From the NCBI GenBank assembly GCA_964641965.1, contig CAZXLD010000003.1, positions 124,001 through 188,000 on the forward strand: DNA of 64,000 nt, written 5' to 3'. The DNA comes from JAJDFU01 sp964641965 (GTDB taxonomy: Bacteria; Bacteroidota; Bacteroidia; Chitinophagales; Saprospiraceae). The notes beneath the pieces are model-generated. The model did no database searches, was not told the origin of the DNA, and was given only the letters and a program-made list of their open reading frames with translations. Below, one piece after another: positions 35,470 to 46,400 of the stretch. A program made the translations under genes and the position numbers. The stretch's first letter is position 1. Each line of letters begins with the position of its first letter.

Positions 35470-36456
35470 TTAAGAAATGCGTTCCATGGAGGCTTTTTGG
35501 TCATACTTACCCTTAGGTTGATTGACATGCATGGTTCGGATCCGATAGGGTCGTTTGGATTGACTCTCAAAATAAGTCCGCATTTGGATCTCCACCACAA
35601 TACCGATGGTAACTAACTGGATGCCTCCCAGCACCAGCATCAGACCTAAAATTAGAAGTGGCTTTCCCCAAATATCATTACCCAATATTTTCAAGGTAAC
35701 CAGATACAGGTTGATTAAAACGCCTATGCCGAAGAGTAACAACCCAAGGGTTCCAAACAAATGCATTGGCTTTTGCATATACCGCTTATAGAAAAGCATC
35801 AAAAGGAGATCACTGACTACCTTAAACGTTCTTCCCAATCCATACTTGGAGCTCCCAAACTGACGCGCATGATGTTTAACTGGCACCTGGGTAATTCGAG
35901 CTCCTTCTAAAACGGCTAATACTGGAATAAACCTATGGAGCTCACCATACAAGCCTAAATCCTTGGCGATTTCTGCTTTGAACAATTTCAACGCACATCC
36001 ATAATCTCTCAAGTATACACCTGATGACTTCCGGATTAGGTAGTTGGCAATCCGACTTGGAATCTTTCGAAGCAGTACACCATCCTTGCGATTAACCCGT
36101 TCTCCAGCAACCAAATCCCAGCCTTCTCGTTCGGCTAATTCCAGCATCTGAGGGATATCAGAGGGATCATTCTGAAGATCACCATCCAAAGTGACTATGT
36201 ATTCTCCTTCAGCATGGTCAATTCCGGCCATTAGGGCTAGGCTTTGACCGTAGTTTTTACGAAAGGAAATAGCTTTTAACCTGGGATCTTCAATAGCCAA
36301 AAGTTCTTCCATGGTTCGATCTGTAGATCCATCATCGACGTAGATCAATTCATAATCGTACGATGACAAGGCCACAGCAATTTTCTCTACCAAAGGCCGC
36401 ACATTCATTTCTTCATTGTAAACAGCAACCACTATGGACATTTTTGGCTTTTCCAT
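35470..36456 (-). CDS. GT2 glycosyltransferase (polyprenyl-phosphate type)
   Basis: The 328-residue protein resembles dolichol/undecaprenyl-phosphate glycosyltransferases (DPM1, GtrB, ArnC type), which load a sugar onto a lipid carrier at the inner membrane. The GT-A domain shows VVAVYNEEMNV, YVDDGSTDRT and VTLDGDLQNDP (the DXD-type site). Two membrane helices lie near 225-250 and 262-285, followed by a short basic tail. The specific sugar and lipid are unknown. It is divergent from moxR and 80 bases upstream of the NRAMP gene. Confidence 0.92.
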   Translation of the reverse strand: MEKPKMSIVVAVYNEEMNVRPLVEKIAVALSSYDYELIYVDDGSTDRTMEELLAIEDPRLKAISFRKNYGQSLALMAGIDHAEGEYIVTLDGDLQNDPSDIPQMLELAEREGWDLVAGERVNRKDGVLLRKIPSRIANYLIRKSSGVYLRDYGCALKLFKAEIAKDLGLYGELHRFIPVLAVLEGARITQVPVKHHARQFGSSKYGLGRTFKVVSDLLLMLFYKRYMQKPMHLFGTLGLLLFGIGVLINLYLVTLKILGNDIWGKPLLILGLMLVLGGIQLVTIGIVVEIQMRTYFESQSKRPYRIRTMHVNQPKGKYDQKASMERIS

Positions 36457-36659
36457 CCAGTTCCGTTGTTAGTTTTTTTCAATTGGAATCTGATCCCAGA
36501 TACTCAACGCCCGATCAGCTAAGATACAGCGAATCTCTATCCCGGACTGAATTGTCACAGAAAGAAACAATACAGAGAAATTGTACGTTTCAATCCTTGT
36601 TGTTTTCTATCTTTTACCGTTTTTAGATTGCCAGAAATAAAAGAAGCAAAAAGCTATAC

Positions 36660-37631
36660 ATGTCTCAAGTAGAATTCTCATCCGACGTAGAAGCCGTAGA
36701 CGCATTGAGCCAATCTTTTCAGGATCTTACCAATGAGATTGGAAAAGTGATTGTTGGTCAGGAAGGTGTGGTCAAAGCTGTAATCATTAGCTTATTCAGT
36801 AACGGACACAGTCTGTTGGTGGGGGTCCCCGGATTAGCCAAAACCTTGCTGGTAAGTACCATTGCTGAAGTACTTGACCTTGACTTTAAGCGCATCCAGT
36901 TTACGCCAGACCTAATGCCTAGTGATATTACCGGTTCCGAAATTCTGGATGAAGACCGGCACTTCCGATTCAACAAAGGCCCCTTATTTGCAAATATCGT
37001 CCTGGCAGATGAAATAAACCGTACTCCGCCAAAAACACAGGCTGCCCTTTTGGAAGCCATGCAGGAACGCTCGGTAACGGTATCAGGTAATCGCCATTTG
37101 CTTCCTAAACCATTTTTCGTTTTGGCGACTCAAAACCCCATTGAACAAGAGGGAACTTATCCATTGCCTGAAGCCCAACTGGATCGGTTCATGTTCAATA
37201 TTAAATTAGACTACCCGTCTTATGAAGAAGAATTAAAAGTGGTCAAGACGACAACAGCTTTACCCGAGTATGATCTCAGCCATGTAATCACCGGGCCTCA
37301 AATCCTTGCCTACCAACAATTGATTCGAAAAATTCCTGTGGCTGATAACGTTTTGGAATACGCCGTCAAAATGGTAAGTAAGACACGTCCTGGAACAGAT
37401 AATGCTATATCCATCACAAACGATTATGTTTCCTGGGGTGCAGGACCGAGGGCTTCACAATACCTAGTTCTCGGAGCAAAATGCCATGCAGCGATATCCG
37501 GAAAGTATTCTCCTGATATTGAAGATGTAAAAGCCGTAGCTAACCTGGTACTCCGGCACCGCATCGTCCGAAATTATAAAGCGGAAGCAGAGGGTATTTC
37601 TGAAGAAAATCTGATCGAAAGCTTTTATTGA
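36660..37631 (+). CDS. MoxR-family AAA ATPase
   Basis: The 323-residue AAA+ ATPase is a chaperone-like protein of the MoxR family. The Walker A is GVPGLAKT (55-62), the Walker B LADEIN (115-120) and the sensor region ATQNPIEQEGTYPLPEAQLDRFMF. MoxR genes in Bacteroidota usually sit next to DUF58 and von Willebrand factor A genes; here the neighbours are a DUF4837 lipoprotein and a glycosyltransferase, so the usual partners are elsewhere. It ends in LIESFY with no long tail. Confidence 0.94.
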   Translation: MSQVEFSSDVEAVDALSQSFQDLTNEIGKVIVGQEGVVKAVIISLFSNGHSLLVGVPGLAKTLLVSTIAEVLDLDFKRIQFTPDLMPSDITGSEILDEDRHFRFNKGPLFANIVLADEINRTPPKTQAALLEAMQERSVTVSGNRHLLPKPFFVLATQNPIEQEGTYPLPEAQLDRFMFNIKLDYPSYEEELKVVKTTTALPEYDLSHVITGPQILAYQQLIRKIPVADNVLEYAVKMVSKTRPGTDNAISITNDYVSWGAGPRASQYLVLGAKCHAAISGKYSPDIEDVKAVANLVLRHRIVRNYKAEAEGISEENLIESFY

Positions 37632-37876
37632 AAGCTCCCGGCCCTACTTTCAGAAAACGGAAACCTTCTCCATTTCATCGTTCTAAACGCCAAAGGTGTA
37701 CGGTCTTGCATCTATTCTGTAGGACCAACTGCTTAATTAAGCTGCTTAAGAGATTACACCGGCTGAATAAGAACTTGACACTTTCCCAATCCATAAATCA
37801 GGTTAGTATGAATTCAATCTGCCTGAAATTACCGAACTTACTGGTGCTTACGCTAGCTATTGAACTTCACAAAACT

Positions 37877-38959
37877 ATGACTTCCATTATCAGAACTATC
37901 TGCTTCTCGTTGGTCGTTTTGTTTGTCCTTTCCTCCTGCTCGGAAAACAACCCTGCCGCTGCACTCAAACCCAAGCCAATTGCTTATGGCAAGATCAGAG
38001 ATGTAACTGTAATTGCTGATCCTTCCCTGTGGGGCAGTGAGATAGGAGATACACTAAAAAACTACTACACCGGACCTTATCGCTTGCTTCCGCAACCGGA
38101 GCCTATTTTAGATGTAAGGCACTTTTCTTATGAGGAATTTAAAGCAGACCCATTGCGGAAAGAACTGCGCATACTTTTCTTTATTTCCAACCTCAATGAT
38201 CAACGTTCTTCCACCGCCAAAATGATGCGCGAGGAACTGGGCGAGGAAGCTGTACGTAGAGCCAATGAAGATGAAGATTTCCGTTCCGTTGTTTTCTCCA
38301 ACAAATGGGCCAAGGGCCAATTGGTTATCTATCTATTTGGCACCTCCCAGGAAGACCTGGTTCGGACCATCAAGCGGTCCTATAACTCTGTGATGAACCG
38401 AATCAAAAAGATTGATGCCGAGCGACTGGATGCCACCGTCTACCTCGATGGTGAAGATGTGCGTCTCAACCAGATTGTAAAGGACGAACTCCAGGTAAGC
38501 CTCCGGATTCCCGGGGATTACTTTTTGGCTAAAGCTGAAGAGGGAATCATTTGGTTCAGGAAAGAGCATCCCGATTTGACCAGTAGCAATCTAATATTTC
38601 AAAAGGTCTCCTACACGGATGTAAGCCAATTCTCACCGGAAGGAATTAAAGCGCTGCGAGATTCAATTGGCCGAGCCCACGTATCCTCTGAACTTCCAAA
38701 CACCTACATGAAGATAAATGATGAAGATCTTCCTTTTTTGACCCAACAAGTAAAAATTGGAAATCAACTTGCGTTAGAAGGAAGAGGGATCTGGGAAATA
38801 GAAAATGACTTTATGGGAGGGCCATTTATATCCTATTTGTTTTTGCATCCAAAGACGCAAGAGCTAATATTTATGGATGCTTTTGTATACTCTCCAGGAA
38901 ATGATAAGCGGAACTACATGATTTACCTGGATTACATATTACACTCCCTCAAAATTTAG
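37877..38959 (+). CDS. DUF4837-family lipoprotein
   Basis: The 360-residue protein starts at ATG 37877 with a lipoprotein signal (VLFVLSSCSE) and matches the Bacteroidota DUF4837 family, whose function is unknown. It has no other membrane segment and is probably held at the periplasmic side of a membrane. The reading frame is open upstream to 37628, but those 83 residues are basic and unlike any family member, so I exclude them. The 245 bases between the moxR stop and this start hold no gene I can support. Confidence 0.85.
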   Translation: MTSIIRTICFSLVVLFVLSSCSENNPAAALKPKPIAYGKIRDVTVIADPSLWGSEIGDTLKNYYTGPYRLLPQPEPILDVRHFSYEEFKADPLRKELRILFFISNLNDQRSSTAKMMREELGEEAVRRANEDEDFRSVVFSNKWAKGQLVIYLFGTSQEDLVRTIKRSYNSVMNRIKKIDAERLDATVYLDGEDVRLNQIVKDELQVSLRIPGDYFLAKAEEGIIWFRKEHPDLTSSNLIFQKVSYTDVSQFSPEGIKALRDSIGRAHVSSELPNTYMKINDEDLPFLTQQVKIGNQLALEGRGIWEIENDFMGGPFISYLFLHPKTQELIFMDAFVYSPGNDKRNYMIYLDYILHSLKI

Positions 38960-38961
38960 AA

Positions 38962-38992
38962 CAGGTGACGCCCTCGAAGTGGACGCCACCTG
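38962..38992. terminator. Probable terminator between DUF4837 and htpG
   Basis: The arms CAGGTG and CACCTG extend inward with two mismatches around a short loop. The genes on both sides converge here. No long T-run follows, so efficiency is uncertain. Confidence 0.45.
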
Positions 38993-39027
38993 CCGCTTAA
39001 GTACAACTTTCTAATTGACAGTCCCTT

Positions 39028-40908
39028 CTACTCCTCTGCATCGATCATTTTCAAGCTCCGCTCTACAAAAGCAGTGAGTTTGGAACCATTAAGCATGCCT
39101 TGGTTCAACAAAGCAAGATCATACAGATATTGGCCAAGCTCCTTCTGGTCTGCATCTTCTTTTGAAAGGATTTTCTGAGCAATCAGCGGATGATTAGAGT
39201 TCACTACAATGTTGTAACTGTCCGGGAACATATCTGCACCCATGCCCTGAAGACTCTGCATTTCCTTCATACGCCGCATAAACTCTGGTCGGGTAATAGT
39301 AACAGGAGCATCATCCGGGGCCATGGGTTTTAATTGAACCTGTGCAGTTCCTTTTTCCACAAACCCTTCAAAAATAGTTTTCACCTGCTCTTGCTCTTTT
39401 TCGCTAAGGACCGATTCTACTTCCTGATCCTTCTGAACCAGATTGTCCACAGTATCTGAATCCACTCGAACAAAAGTGATGTTCCCCAGCTTGTATTCTA
39501 ACTGTTGGATGAAGTGGTTATCAATGACTTGATCCATTACCAAAACCTGGTACGATCTATTTTTACACGACTGGATATAAGCCTGATGCGCCTCGGGGGA
39601 ATGTGTGTACAGGAGAACCAGCTTATCGTACTTATCGGTTTGATGCTCCTTTGTAGCCTCCTTGTACTCATCAAAAGTACGGTAGGTGCCATCTACATCT
39701 TTCAAAAGAGTAATATCCTTGGTCCGATCATAGAACTTTTCATCTGAGATCATACCATACTTCACAAACACGCCTAAATCATCCCACTTTTCTTCAAATA
39801 CAGCACGGTCCTGATCAAACAGCTCTTTTAGCTTGTCTGCTACCTTACGGGTAATATACCCTGTGATCTTCTTGACATTTGCATCACTTTGGAGATAAGA
39901 CCTGGAGACGTTTAAGGGAATGTCCGGGGAATCAATGACCCCGTGTAAAAGGGTCAAAAATTCGGGTACAATATCCTTGATCTCATCAGTTACATAGACC
40001 TGATTGCTATATAATTGGATCTTGTTCCGCTGAATTTCCAGGGAATTACCCAATTTGGGGAAATATAAGATCCCGGTCAGGTTAAACGGATAATCAATAT
40101 TGAGGTGGATATGAAACATAGGAGCTGTACTGAATGGGTACAACTCTCGATAGAAAGCCTGGTAATCTTCGTCGGTCAATTCGGAAGGCATCCTTTTCCA
40201 GGCTGGCTCCGTATTGTTGATAATATTGGGAACCTCCACTGTTTTCTTCTCCTGTTCTGCCTCTCCTTCGGCAGCAGCTTCACCGTCCTCTACCGTTTCC
40301 GTTCTGGTACCAAACTGAATGGGGATGGGCAAAAACTGACAATACTTTTGAAGCAGGCTTTCAATCCTGCTGTTTTCCAGAAACTCTGCATTTTCCTCGT
40401 TGATATGAAGAATAATGTCGGTTCCCCGATCCGCTTTGTCATTTTCTTCGATCGTGTATTCCGGATCACCTTCACAAACCCAGGTCACCCCTGGTTCACC
40501 ATTGTAAGAACGAGTGTATACCTCCACTTTGTCAGCTACCATGAAGGCCGAATAAAAACCCAAGCCAAAATGACCGATTATACTTTCATCCTTATAACGT
40601 TCGAGAAATTCTTCGGCGCTGGAGAATGCCACTTGATTTAAGTATTTCTTCACCTCATCAGCGGTCATTCCGATTCCTCTGTCCCGAACGGTAAGTGTTT
40701 TCTTTTCCGAATCCACCAGAATTTCAATATGCGTATCCCCCAATTCTCCTTCGACCTCTCCTCGGTTAGCTAAGGCTTTCACCTTGGTAGTAGCATCTAC
40801 CGCATTGGAAACCAGTTCGCGAAGAAAAATCTCATGATCCGAGTATAAAAACTTCTTGATGATTGGGAATATATTTCCGGTTTGAACAGAAATGGTTCCT
40901 TTTTCCAT
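39028..40908 (-). CDS. htpG: Molecular chaperone HtpG (Hsp90)
   Basis: HtpG is the bacterial Hsp90, a dimeric ATP-driven chaperone of the cytoplasm. The 626-residue product has the N-terminal ATPase domain with FLRELVSNAVDATTK (about 29-43), TVRDRGIGMT and IGHFGLGFYSAFMVAD, then the middle domain (LYSNQVYVTDE, NVSRSYLQSD) and a C-terminal dimerisation part. An acidic insert (about 215-230, EAAAEGEAEQEKK) is a linker of variable length. The start is well defined. Confidence 0.97.
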   Translation of the reverse strand: MEKGTISVQTGNIFPIIKKFLYSDHEIFLRELVSNAVDATTKVKALANRGEVEGELGDTHIEILVDSEKKTLTVRDRGIGMTADEVKKYLNQVAFSSAEEFLERYKDESIIGHFGLGFYSAFMVADKVEVYTRSYNGEPGVTWVCEGDPEYTIEENDKADRGTDIILHINEENAEFLENSRIESLLQKYCQFLPIPIQFGTRTETVEDGEAAAEGEAEQEKKTVEVPNIINNTEPAWKRMPSELTDEDYQAFYRELYPFSTAPMFHIHLNIDYPFNLTGILYFPKLGNSLEIQRNKIQLYSNQVYVTDEIKDIVPEFLTLLHGVIDSPDIPLNVSRSYLQSDANVKKITGYITRKVADKLKELFDQDRAVFEEKWDDLGVFVKYGMISDEKFYDRTKDITLLKDVDGTYRTFDEYKEATKEHQTDKYDKLVLLYTHSPEAHQAYIQSCKNRSYQVLVMDQVIDNHFIQQLEYKLGNITFVRVDSDTVDNLVQKDQEVESVLSEKEQEQVKTIFEGFVEKGTAQVQLKPMAPDDAPVTITRPEFMRRMKEMQSLQGMGADMFPDSYNIVVNSNHPLIAQKILSKEDADQKELGQYLYDLALLNQGMLNGSKLTAFVERSLKMIDAEE

Positions 40909-41278
40909 GGAATATCCTTTTTTAATTAACTTTTTGGCAACTGCTATGCCAATGCGCTAATTCTGCCAATATGTCGTATTCAACTCTTCCAGGGCTGTAT
41001 TTATGGGCCTTTGGCAGAATTTTCAATTCGAATTCCTGTATCCTTTTTGCCTGAATAAAAGGAATTCCCTTTCTTTGTAAAGCTGAGAGCATTGAGAAAA
41101 AGGCATATCTAAGGCACAGACCGTGCCATCCTAACTACCATTCGGAAAATATTAATTGTCTAGTCCTAGATTGGGATAACTCACTACGCTTGTTTGTAAA
41201 GGCAAGCGCAGTGAGGCCGGCCTTATTAAGGGGGGTTAGCCGGCCCTCACATTGCCGCTGATCCGGAGTTTATCCGGA
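40909..41278. other. 370-bp gap upstream of htpG with stacked hairpins
   Basis: The left part should hold the htpG promoter (minus strand). The right part contains hairpins at 41182-41213 (arms CACTACGCTTG and CAAGCGCAGTG, one mismatch) and 41211-41250 (arms GTGAGGCCGGCC and GCCGGCCCTCAC, one bulge). Next is the terminator-like stem at 41258-41290. No coding sequence was found. Confidence 0.55.
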
Positions 41279-41290
41279 TCAGTTTTTTTT
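41258..41290 (+). terminator. Perfect hairpin with T-run, plus-strand orientation
   Basis: The arms CTGATCCGGA and TCCGGATCAG form a perfect 10-bp stem with a 5-base loop, followed by eight T on the plus strand. Both flanking genes lie on the minus strand, and the stop codon of the M28 peptidase gene is inside the right arm. It could serve the M28 transcript as a stem without T-run, or end an unannotated plus-strand RNA. Confidence 0.7.
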
Positions 41291-42865
41291 ATCTACACGC
41301 AATCGCTCATCTCGATTAGCGATCTCCCATGCGGTGTGAAAGATTAACTTACCAATCTTTGCCATTTTCTCATACTCGATTTTTTCTGCCGTATCTGTTA
41401 TCCTGTGGTAATCTGCATGGGTTCCATTAAAATAGAATATGGAAGGAATCCCATTTTTAGCAAAATTATAGTGATCCGAACGATAATAAAATCGGTTTGG
41501 ATCGTCCTCGGCATTATAGGTGTAGTCCAATTCAAGCTTGGTAAATTTCGAATTGGCATCCTCATTGATTTGATGCAAATCACTGCTCAACCGATCCGAT
41601 CCAATCACATATACATAATTGGGATTTCCAGTATGTTTCTTATCAACCCTTCCCACCATATCCACATTGATATCAACCACAAGCTGCTCTAGTGGGATTA
41701 CAGGATTTTCTACGTAATATTTAGATCCGAGCAATCCCTTTTCTTCTCCGGAGACCAACAACCCCAGAACAGACCTTCTAGCTCCGACTCCCCTGGATTT
41801 AGCTTCCTTGAAGGCTTCCAATACTTCCAGGACTGTACTGGTGCCCGAAGCGTTATCATCAGCACCGTTGTAAATAGCATCACCTCGCTTGCCCAGATGA
41901 TCGTAATGAGCCGAAAGAACGACCACCTCGTCCTTTAAATTGGGATCGCTGCCTTCAATAAATCCCATTACGTTTTCACCACTTAATTGATACAAGTCTT
42001 TATCCAGGTTCAACCGGAGCTGGGTCGGCACTTCAAGTCTTTTGCTTTTTCCTCTTTTCTGGATTTTCTTGCGCACCTTGATCACTTTATTGAGTCGCTT
42101 ATCGATCAGATCTTTTGCTAGAGTGGAAGAGATTACACAATTGGCAGGATATCGATCTGAGACTCTTCCATCTCCAAGCTGTAAACTCCTATTCAATAGC
42201 TGACGCCGTGCTGCCTGCAAGTCCTTCTTGAAATTAGATGAAATAATTAGCACAGCTAACACACCGTTCTCCTTCGCAACTTCAAGCTTTTTCTTTAGGC
42301 TCAAACTCCATACGGATGGCTCCTGATTGCCACTAATCAGGTATTGCCCCTTTTTGTTAAATGGTTCGCCACCATAGATCAAGATAGCCTTCCCTTCCAC
42401 ATTGGCTCCACTGTAATCACTGTAAGCTGGATCATCAATACCATAGCCCAAAAATAGGATCTCCTCAAAAACAGCATCAAAATGCTCTGGATTTAATTGG
42501 GGAGAAGCGTAAAAGGATCTTAGATGAGAAACGGGCTCATTATTCAAAGTCAATTGAATCGTATCCCAGGTAGCTGCATTGAATTCAATTTTCTGAAAGT
42601 AATCCCCTTCAGTTCCAATTGTAGGAAGCTCCCATTTCTCAAATATAGATGCGATGTAATCAGCTGCTTTTTTCTGGCCAGGTGTTCCCGTTTCCCGACC
42701 TTCATATTCATCTGAAGCAAGGGTGCCCAGGTGAGTTTTCAAATCTTGGACGGTAATTGTCTCAGCCAGTGCTTCAGCTTGTTCATAAGGTGCTCCTTGC
42801 TGAGCCAAAAGGGAGTAGGTCGTAAGGAAAATGAGTTGAACTACAATATATCTGCGCATAAGCAT
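41279..42865 (-). CDS. M28-family zinc metallopeptidase with PA domain
   Basis: The 528-residue secreted protein has a signal peptide (about 1-21, ending YSLLAQ), a protease-associated insert (about 130-280) and an M28 aminopeptidase core. The zinc residues are in SAHYDHLG (HYDH 320-323), NGADDNASG (334-342), SGEEKGLLGSKYY, VDINVDMVGR and the distal YRSDHYNFAKNGIPSIFYF. All five ligand positions appear to be present. It probably digests peptides in the periplasm or outside the cell. ATG 42859 is an alternative start. Confidence 0.92.
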   Translation of the reverse strand: MLMRRYIVVQLIFLTTYSLLAQQGAPYEQAEALAETITVQDLKTHLGTLASDEYEGRETGTPGQKKAADYIASIFEKWELPTIGTEGDYFQKIEFNAATWDTIQLTLNNEPVSHLRSFYASPQLNPEHFDAVFEEILFLGYGIDDPAYSDYSGANVEGKAILIYGGEPFNKKGQYLISGNQEPSVWSLSLKKKLEVAKENGVLAVLIISSNFKKDLQAARRQLLNRSLQLGDGRVSDRYPANCVISSTLAKDLIDKRLNKVIKVRKKIQKRGKSKRLEVPTQLRLNLDKDLYQLSGENVMGFIEGSDPNLKDEVVVLSAHYDHLGKRGDAIYNGADDNASGTSTVLEVLEAFKEAKSRGVGARRSVLGLLVSGEEKGLLGSKYYVENPVIPLEQLVVDINVDMVGRVDKKHTGNPNYVYVIGSDRLSSDLHQINEDANSKFTKLELDYTYNAEDDPNRFYYRSDHYNFAKNGIPSIFYFNGTHADYHRITDTAEKIEYEKMAKIGKLIFHTAWEIANRDERLRVDKKN

Positions 42866-42958
42866 AAATCTTAACTACCAGAAAAAAGACCCGATGCTCA
42901 ATAGCTGTCGGGTCATTCACTAATGTTGAGTCCTAGGAACAGAGTGCTAATAGTAGAA

Positions 42959-43402
42959 TCAACAACCTAAGGAAATCTTTCCCACCCGACGCTGATGCCT
43001 GCCGCCCTCAAAATCTGCTTCCAAAAAAGCTTTAGTGATTTCCGCAGCTTCTTCCTTTGTTATAAAACGAGCCGGCAAAGCCAGCATATTCGCATTGTTA
43101 TGTTGCCTGCCCAACCGGGCTAGCTCAGGCAGCCAGCACAAAGCTGCCCGTATCCCCTGATGTTTATTAACAGTGATCGCAACTCCATTCCCGCTACCAC
43201 AAAGCACGATCCCTAAATCCACCTTCCCTTGCTCCACATAATCGGCTACAGGATGAGCAAAGTCGGGATAGTCGACCGAATCAGGAGAATCCGTTCCAAA
43301 GTCCTGAACGGAAATATGCATCTCCATCAGCATTTTTTTAATGCTTTCCTTGTGCTCATACCCGGCATGATCACATCCGATGGCGATAGTTTTTACTTCC
43401 AT
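42959..43402 (-). CDS. rpiB: Ribose-5-phosphate isomerase B
   Basis: RpiB interconverts ribose 5-phosphate and ribulose 5-phosphate in the pentose phosphate pathway. The 147-residue product shows IGCDHAGYEHKESI, DYPDFAHPVADYV, the active-site IVLCGSGNGVAITVNKH and RAALCWLPELARLGRQHNNANML. Length and motifs are standard. It starts five bases after the DUF2723 stop, so the two genes are cotranscribed. Confidence 0.96.
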   Translation of the reverse strand: MEVKTIAIGCDHAGYEHKESIKKMLMEMHISVQDFGTDSPDSVDYPDFAHPVADYVEQGKVDLGIVLCGSGNGVAITVNKHQGIRAALCWLPELARLGRQHNNANMLALPARFITKEEAAEITKAFLEADFEGGRHQRRVGKISLGC

Positions 43403-43407
43403 GGAAT

Positions 43408-46400
43408 TTAGTTATTAAAATCCAGGGAGGGTTGTGGTGTCCTGTAGCTAGCAAACCTGGACTCCAATTCATCCCCAAATTCAGAATCCCCGGCCGCCTT
43501 AACCTGCAAAATCATTCGGTTAATCGTACTCAAGGAAGCTTCAAAATCGTTTTGGAAACTGCTTTTCAGGGTTTCTTCATCAAGCGAATAGTAAAATCCA
43601 AGCCGGTCCTCAAGCTCGTCCGCTAGTATTTGCAGATGAGGCTTGGCTCGATCATAGGCATCAGCTTGGAAATAGACTTGCAACATGTAATATGCCCGGT
43701 AATCATATGGGAAGTTCATATGCGGAAACACTTCAAAATATTTATCCAGCAACTCAACACCCTTCTCTTTCTCTCCCTTGCCAATCAGTTGAGTGGCTGT
43801 ACGCAACATTACCAACTGATGACTTTGTACACTAGGCATGTAGCTATTATCTACGAATAGATCATATTGATCAAAATTCCCCCACTTGAACTTATTCATC
43901 ACATTATCGTAGACAGATTCTGCATCTACCCTACCGAACCCAACCAATCCATAGGATTGCTCCACGGCCGATCGTACGGGAATCACTTGCAGGCCAAGCC
44001 CTTCCAATTGCATAAAATTCTGTAACCCCAGTAGTTTGTCGCGGCGACAAGTAACAGCAAAATAGATTGGCCGGTCACCAAAATTGGAAGCGACAATATC
44101 CATGATGGCCAATTCATCTTTCAGGATATAATTGTCCTTCAGTTTGATAGGAACCCGATCCACCATATTTGCGGTATCTTTTTCAGATAATAGCCCGTTC
44201 TGGATGAATTTCTCCTTATCCACTGAAAGGAACGTCTGATGCGTGGGGTAGTAACTTTCGATTTCCCGAAATCCTTGAGCACGGATGGGATGCTTTTCTC
44301 CAATAAACTGGAGCAGCTGTTTGGCATCCATGGGTACATCCTGATTTTTAGGATTATAGTAAAATACTTGATTGCGCTTTTTACCTCTGTAAGAATCGCT
44401 TGGGATGGTCATCTTAACAGCAGGGGATTCATTGATTTTTCGTCGAAGCAAATCAATATACCAGTCTACTGCAATCAGACTTAAATTAACCACGCGCACA
44501 TCAGGCCGAATTCCTTCTACCTCCTGCGCATACCAAAGCGGGTAGGTATCATTATCCCCATACGTGAAAATGATAGCGTTGGGTTTTGTCGATTCCAGAA
44601 AATTAGTTGCATAATCCCGTGCTCCGGTCGTATATCGCCGACTGTGGTCGTCAAAGTTTTGAGTAACCATAAGTATCGGAGCAATCAAAATGGGTAGGAA
44701 ACTCGTAAATGCGGCCGGTACACCCGACATTTTTGTCCGCTCGGTAAGCAACTGGAAAAGGGCTAATGCGCTCATACCTATCCAAATGGCATAAATGAAA
44801 AACGAACCCACCAAGACGTAATCTCTTTCTCGAGGCTCATTCGGGGGTTGATTTGAGTACACGATAATCCCGATACCCGTAATCAGAAATAAGGCCAACA
44901 GGCCAACAAAATCCTCAGGTCTCCTGATTGCATGCCAAATCAAACCAATGAGACCAAAAAGGAAAGGCAACATGAAATACACATTTCTACCTTTATCATC
45001 AGCCATGGTCGCCGGTAAATCCCCCTTTCCAAATCCCAGTTTCATCTTATCAATGAAGTCGATGCCCGTTATCCAATGCCCGCTTGACTTATCCCAGGGA
45101 TAATACCCTTGGGTTCCATTTTGCCGGCCACTAAAATTCCACATAAAATACCGCCAGTACATCCAGCCCAGCTGATAATTGACGAAGAAACTGAAATTAT
45201 CGAGCTGATTAGGTCTGCGGGGGGGCAGTTCTTTGTTGGGATCCAATCCCATCCACATTTTATATAAAGAGGGCCTTCCCTGGGAATAATCACTCATACG
45301 CGGAAAGAACATCTTATCACTATCCTTGTAGACATAGCTAATTTTCTGGTCTACAATCTCGTAGTGATCACCTACTCGCCCCCAGCGATCCGAAACTTCC
45401 CTATCGCTTGGAGAAGCGTCAAATGCAGGTCCCCTAAGCAATGGGCGTTCACCATATTGCTCCCGATTCAGATAGGGAAGCAAGCGCATAGCATCATATG
45501 GGTTGTTCATATTGATGGGAGGACTCGCGTTCGCACGAGTGACTACCATCCCGAAAGTGGAAAATCCAATAACCACCAGAGTAGCTCCTACAATCAATTG
45601 CTGTAAAATTCCAAGTTTCCGTTGGTGTGCAAACCGGAGCCCGAAATAGATCAGTGCTCCTACAATGAGGAATACGGGAATCAATCCAGTATGAAACGGC
45701 AAGCCCAAATTATTGACCATAATAAGTTCCAAAGCCGACCACAGTCGCGGGATGCCCACGATAATAAACAGTTGGATAAAACTAATCAGAGCCATTCCAA
45801 TAACTCCCGCCCCCAGAGCACCTAGAAATGTATGCTTCTCAAATTTTTTGAAGTAGTAGAAAATGGCCAAGGCCGGAAAGGTGAGCAAGCTTAGCAAGTG
45901 AACCCCAATGGACAGACCTGCTGCATAGGCCGTAAACACAATCCAGCGATCGTGTTTAGGCTCATTGGGCAGGGAATACCACCGGATCAAAGACCAAAAA
46001 GTTAAGGTGGTGAAAAAGGTGGACATGGCATATACTTCACCTTCCACAGCTGAGAACCAGACAGAAGTTGTAAATGCTGTCGTCAAACCTGCAACAATAC
46101 CCGCGCCTCCCAGGACGATTTCTTCCCCCAGGGAAGTTTCTTTTTCTTTCCCTACCAATGCAATCCGACCTAAATAGTAGGCAGACCAGGTAACGAAAGC
46201 AGCTGCCATGGCTGTACAGAATCCCGAAAGCAGGTTGACCGCAAAGGCGATATCAGCGGGATCGTCAGAAAGGACATCAGCCACCCAAGTGAACAGCCTG
46301 CCCACCATCAAAAAGAGAGGTGCGCCAGGTGGGTGGACTACTTGCAGTTTATATGCTCCAAGGATAAATTCCCCGCAATCCCACAAGCTTCCTGTCCGCT

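Noticed and set aside
37628..37876. 83-codon N-terminal extension of the DUF4837 gene
   Set aside because: The extension is basic and unlike the family, and a complete lipoprotein signal begins at 37877.
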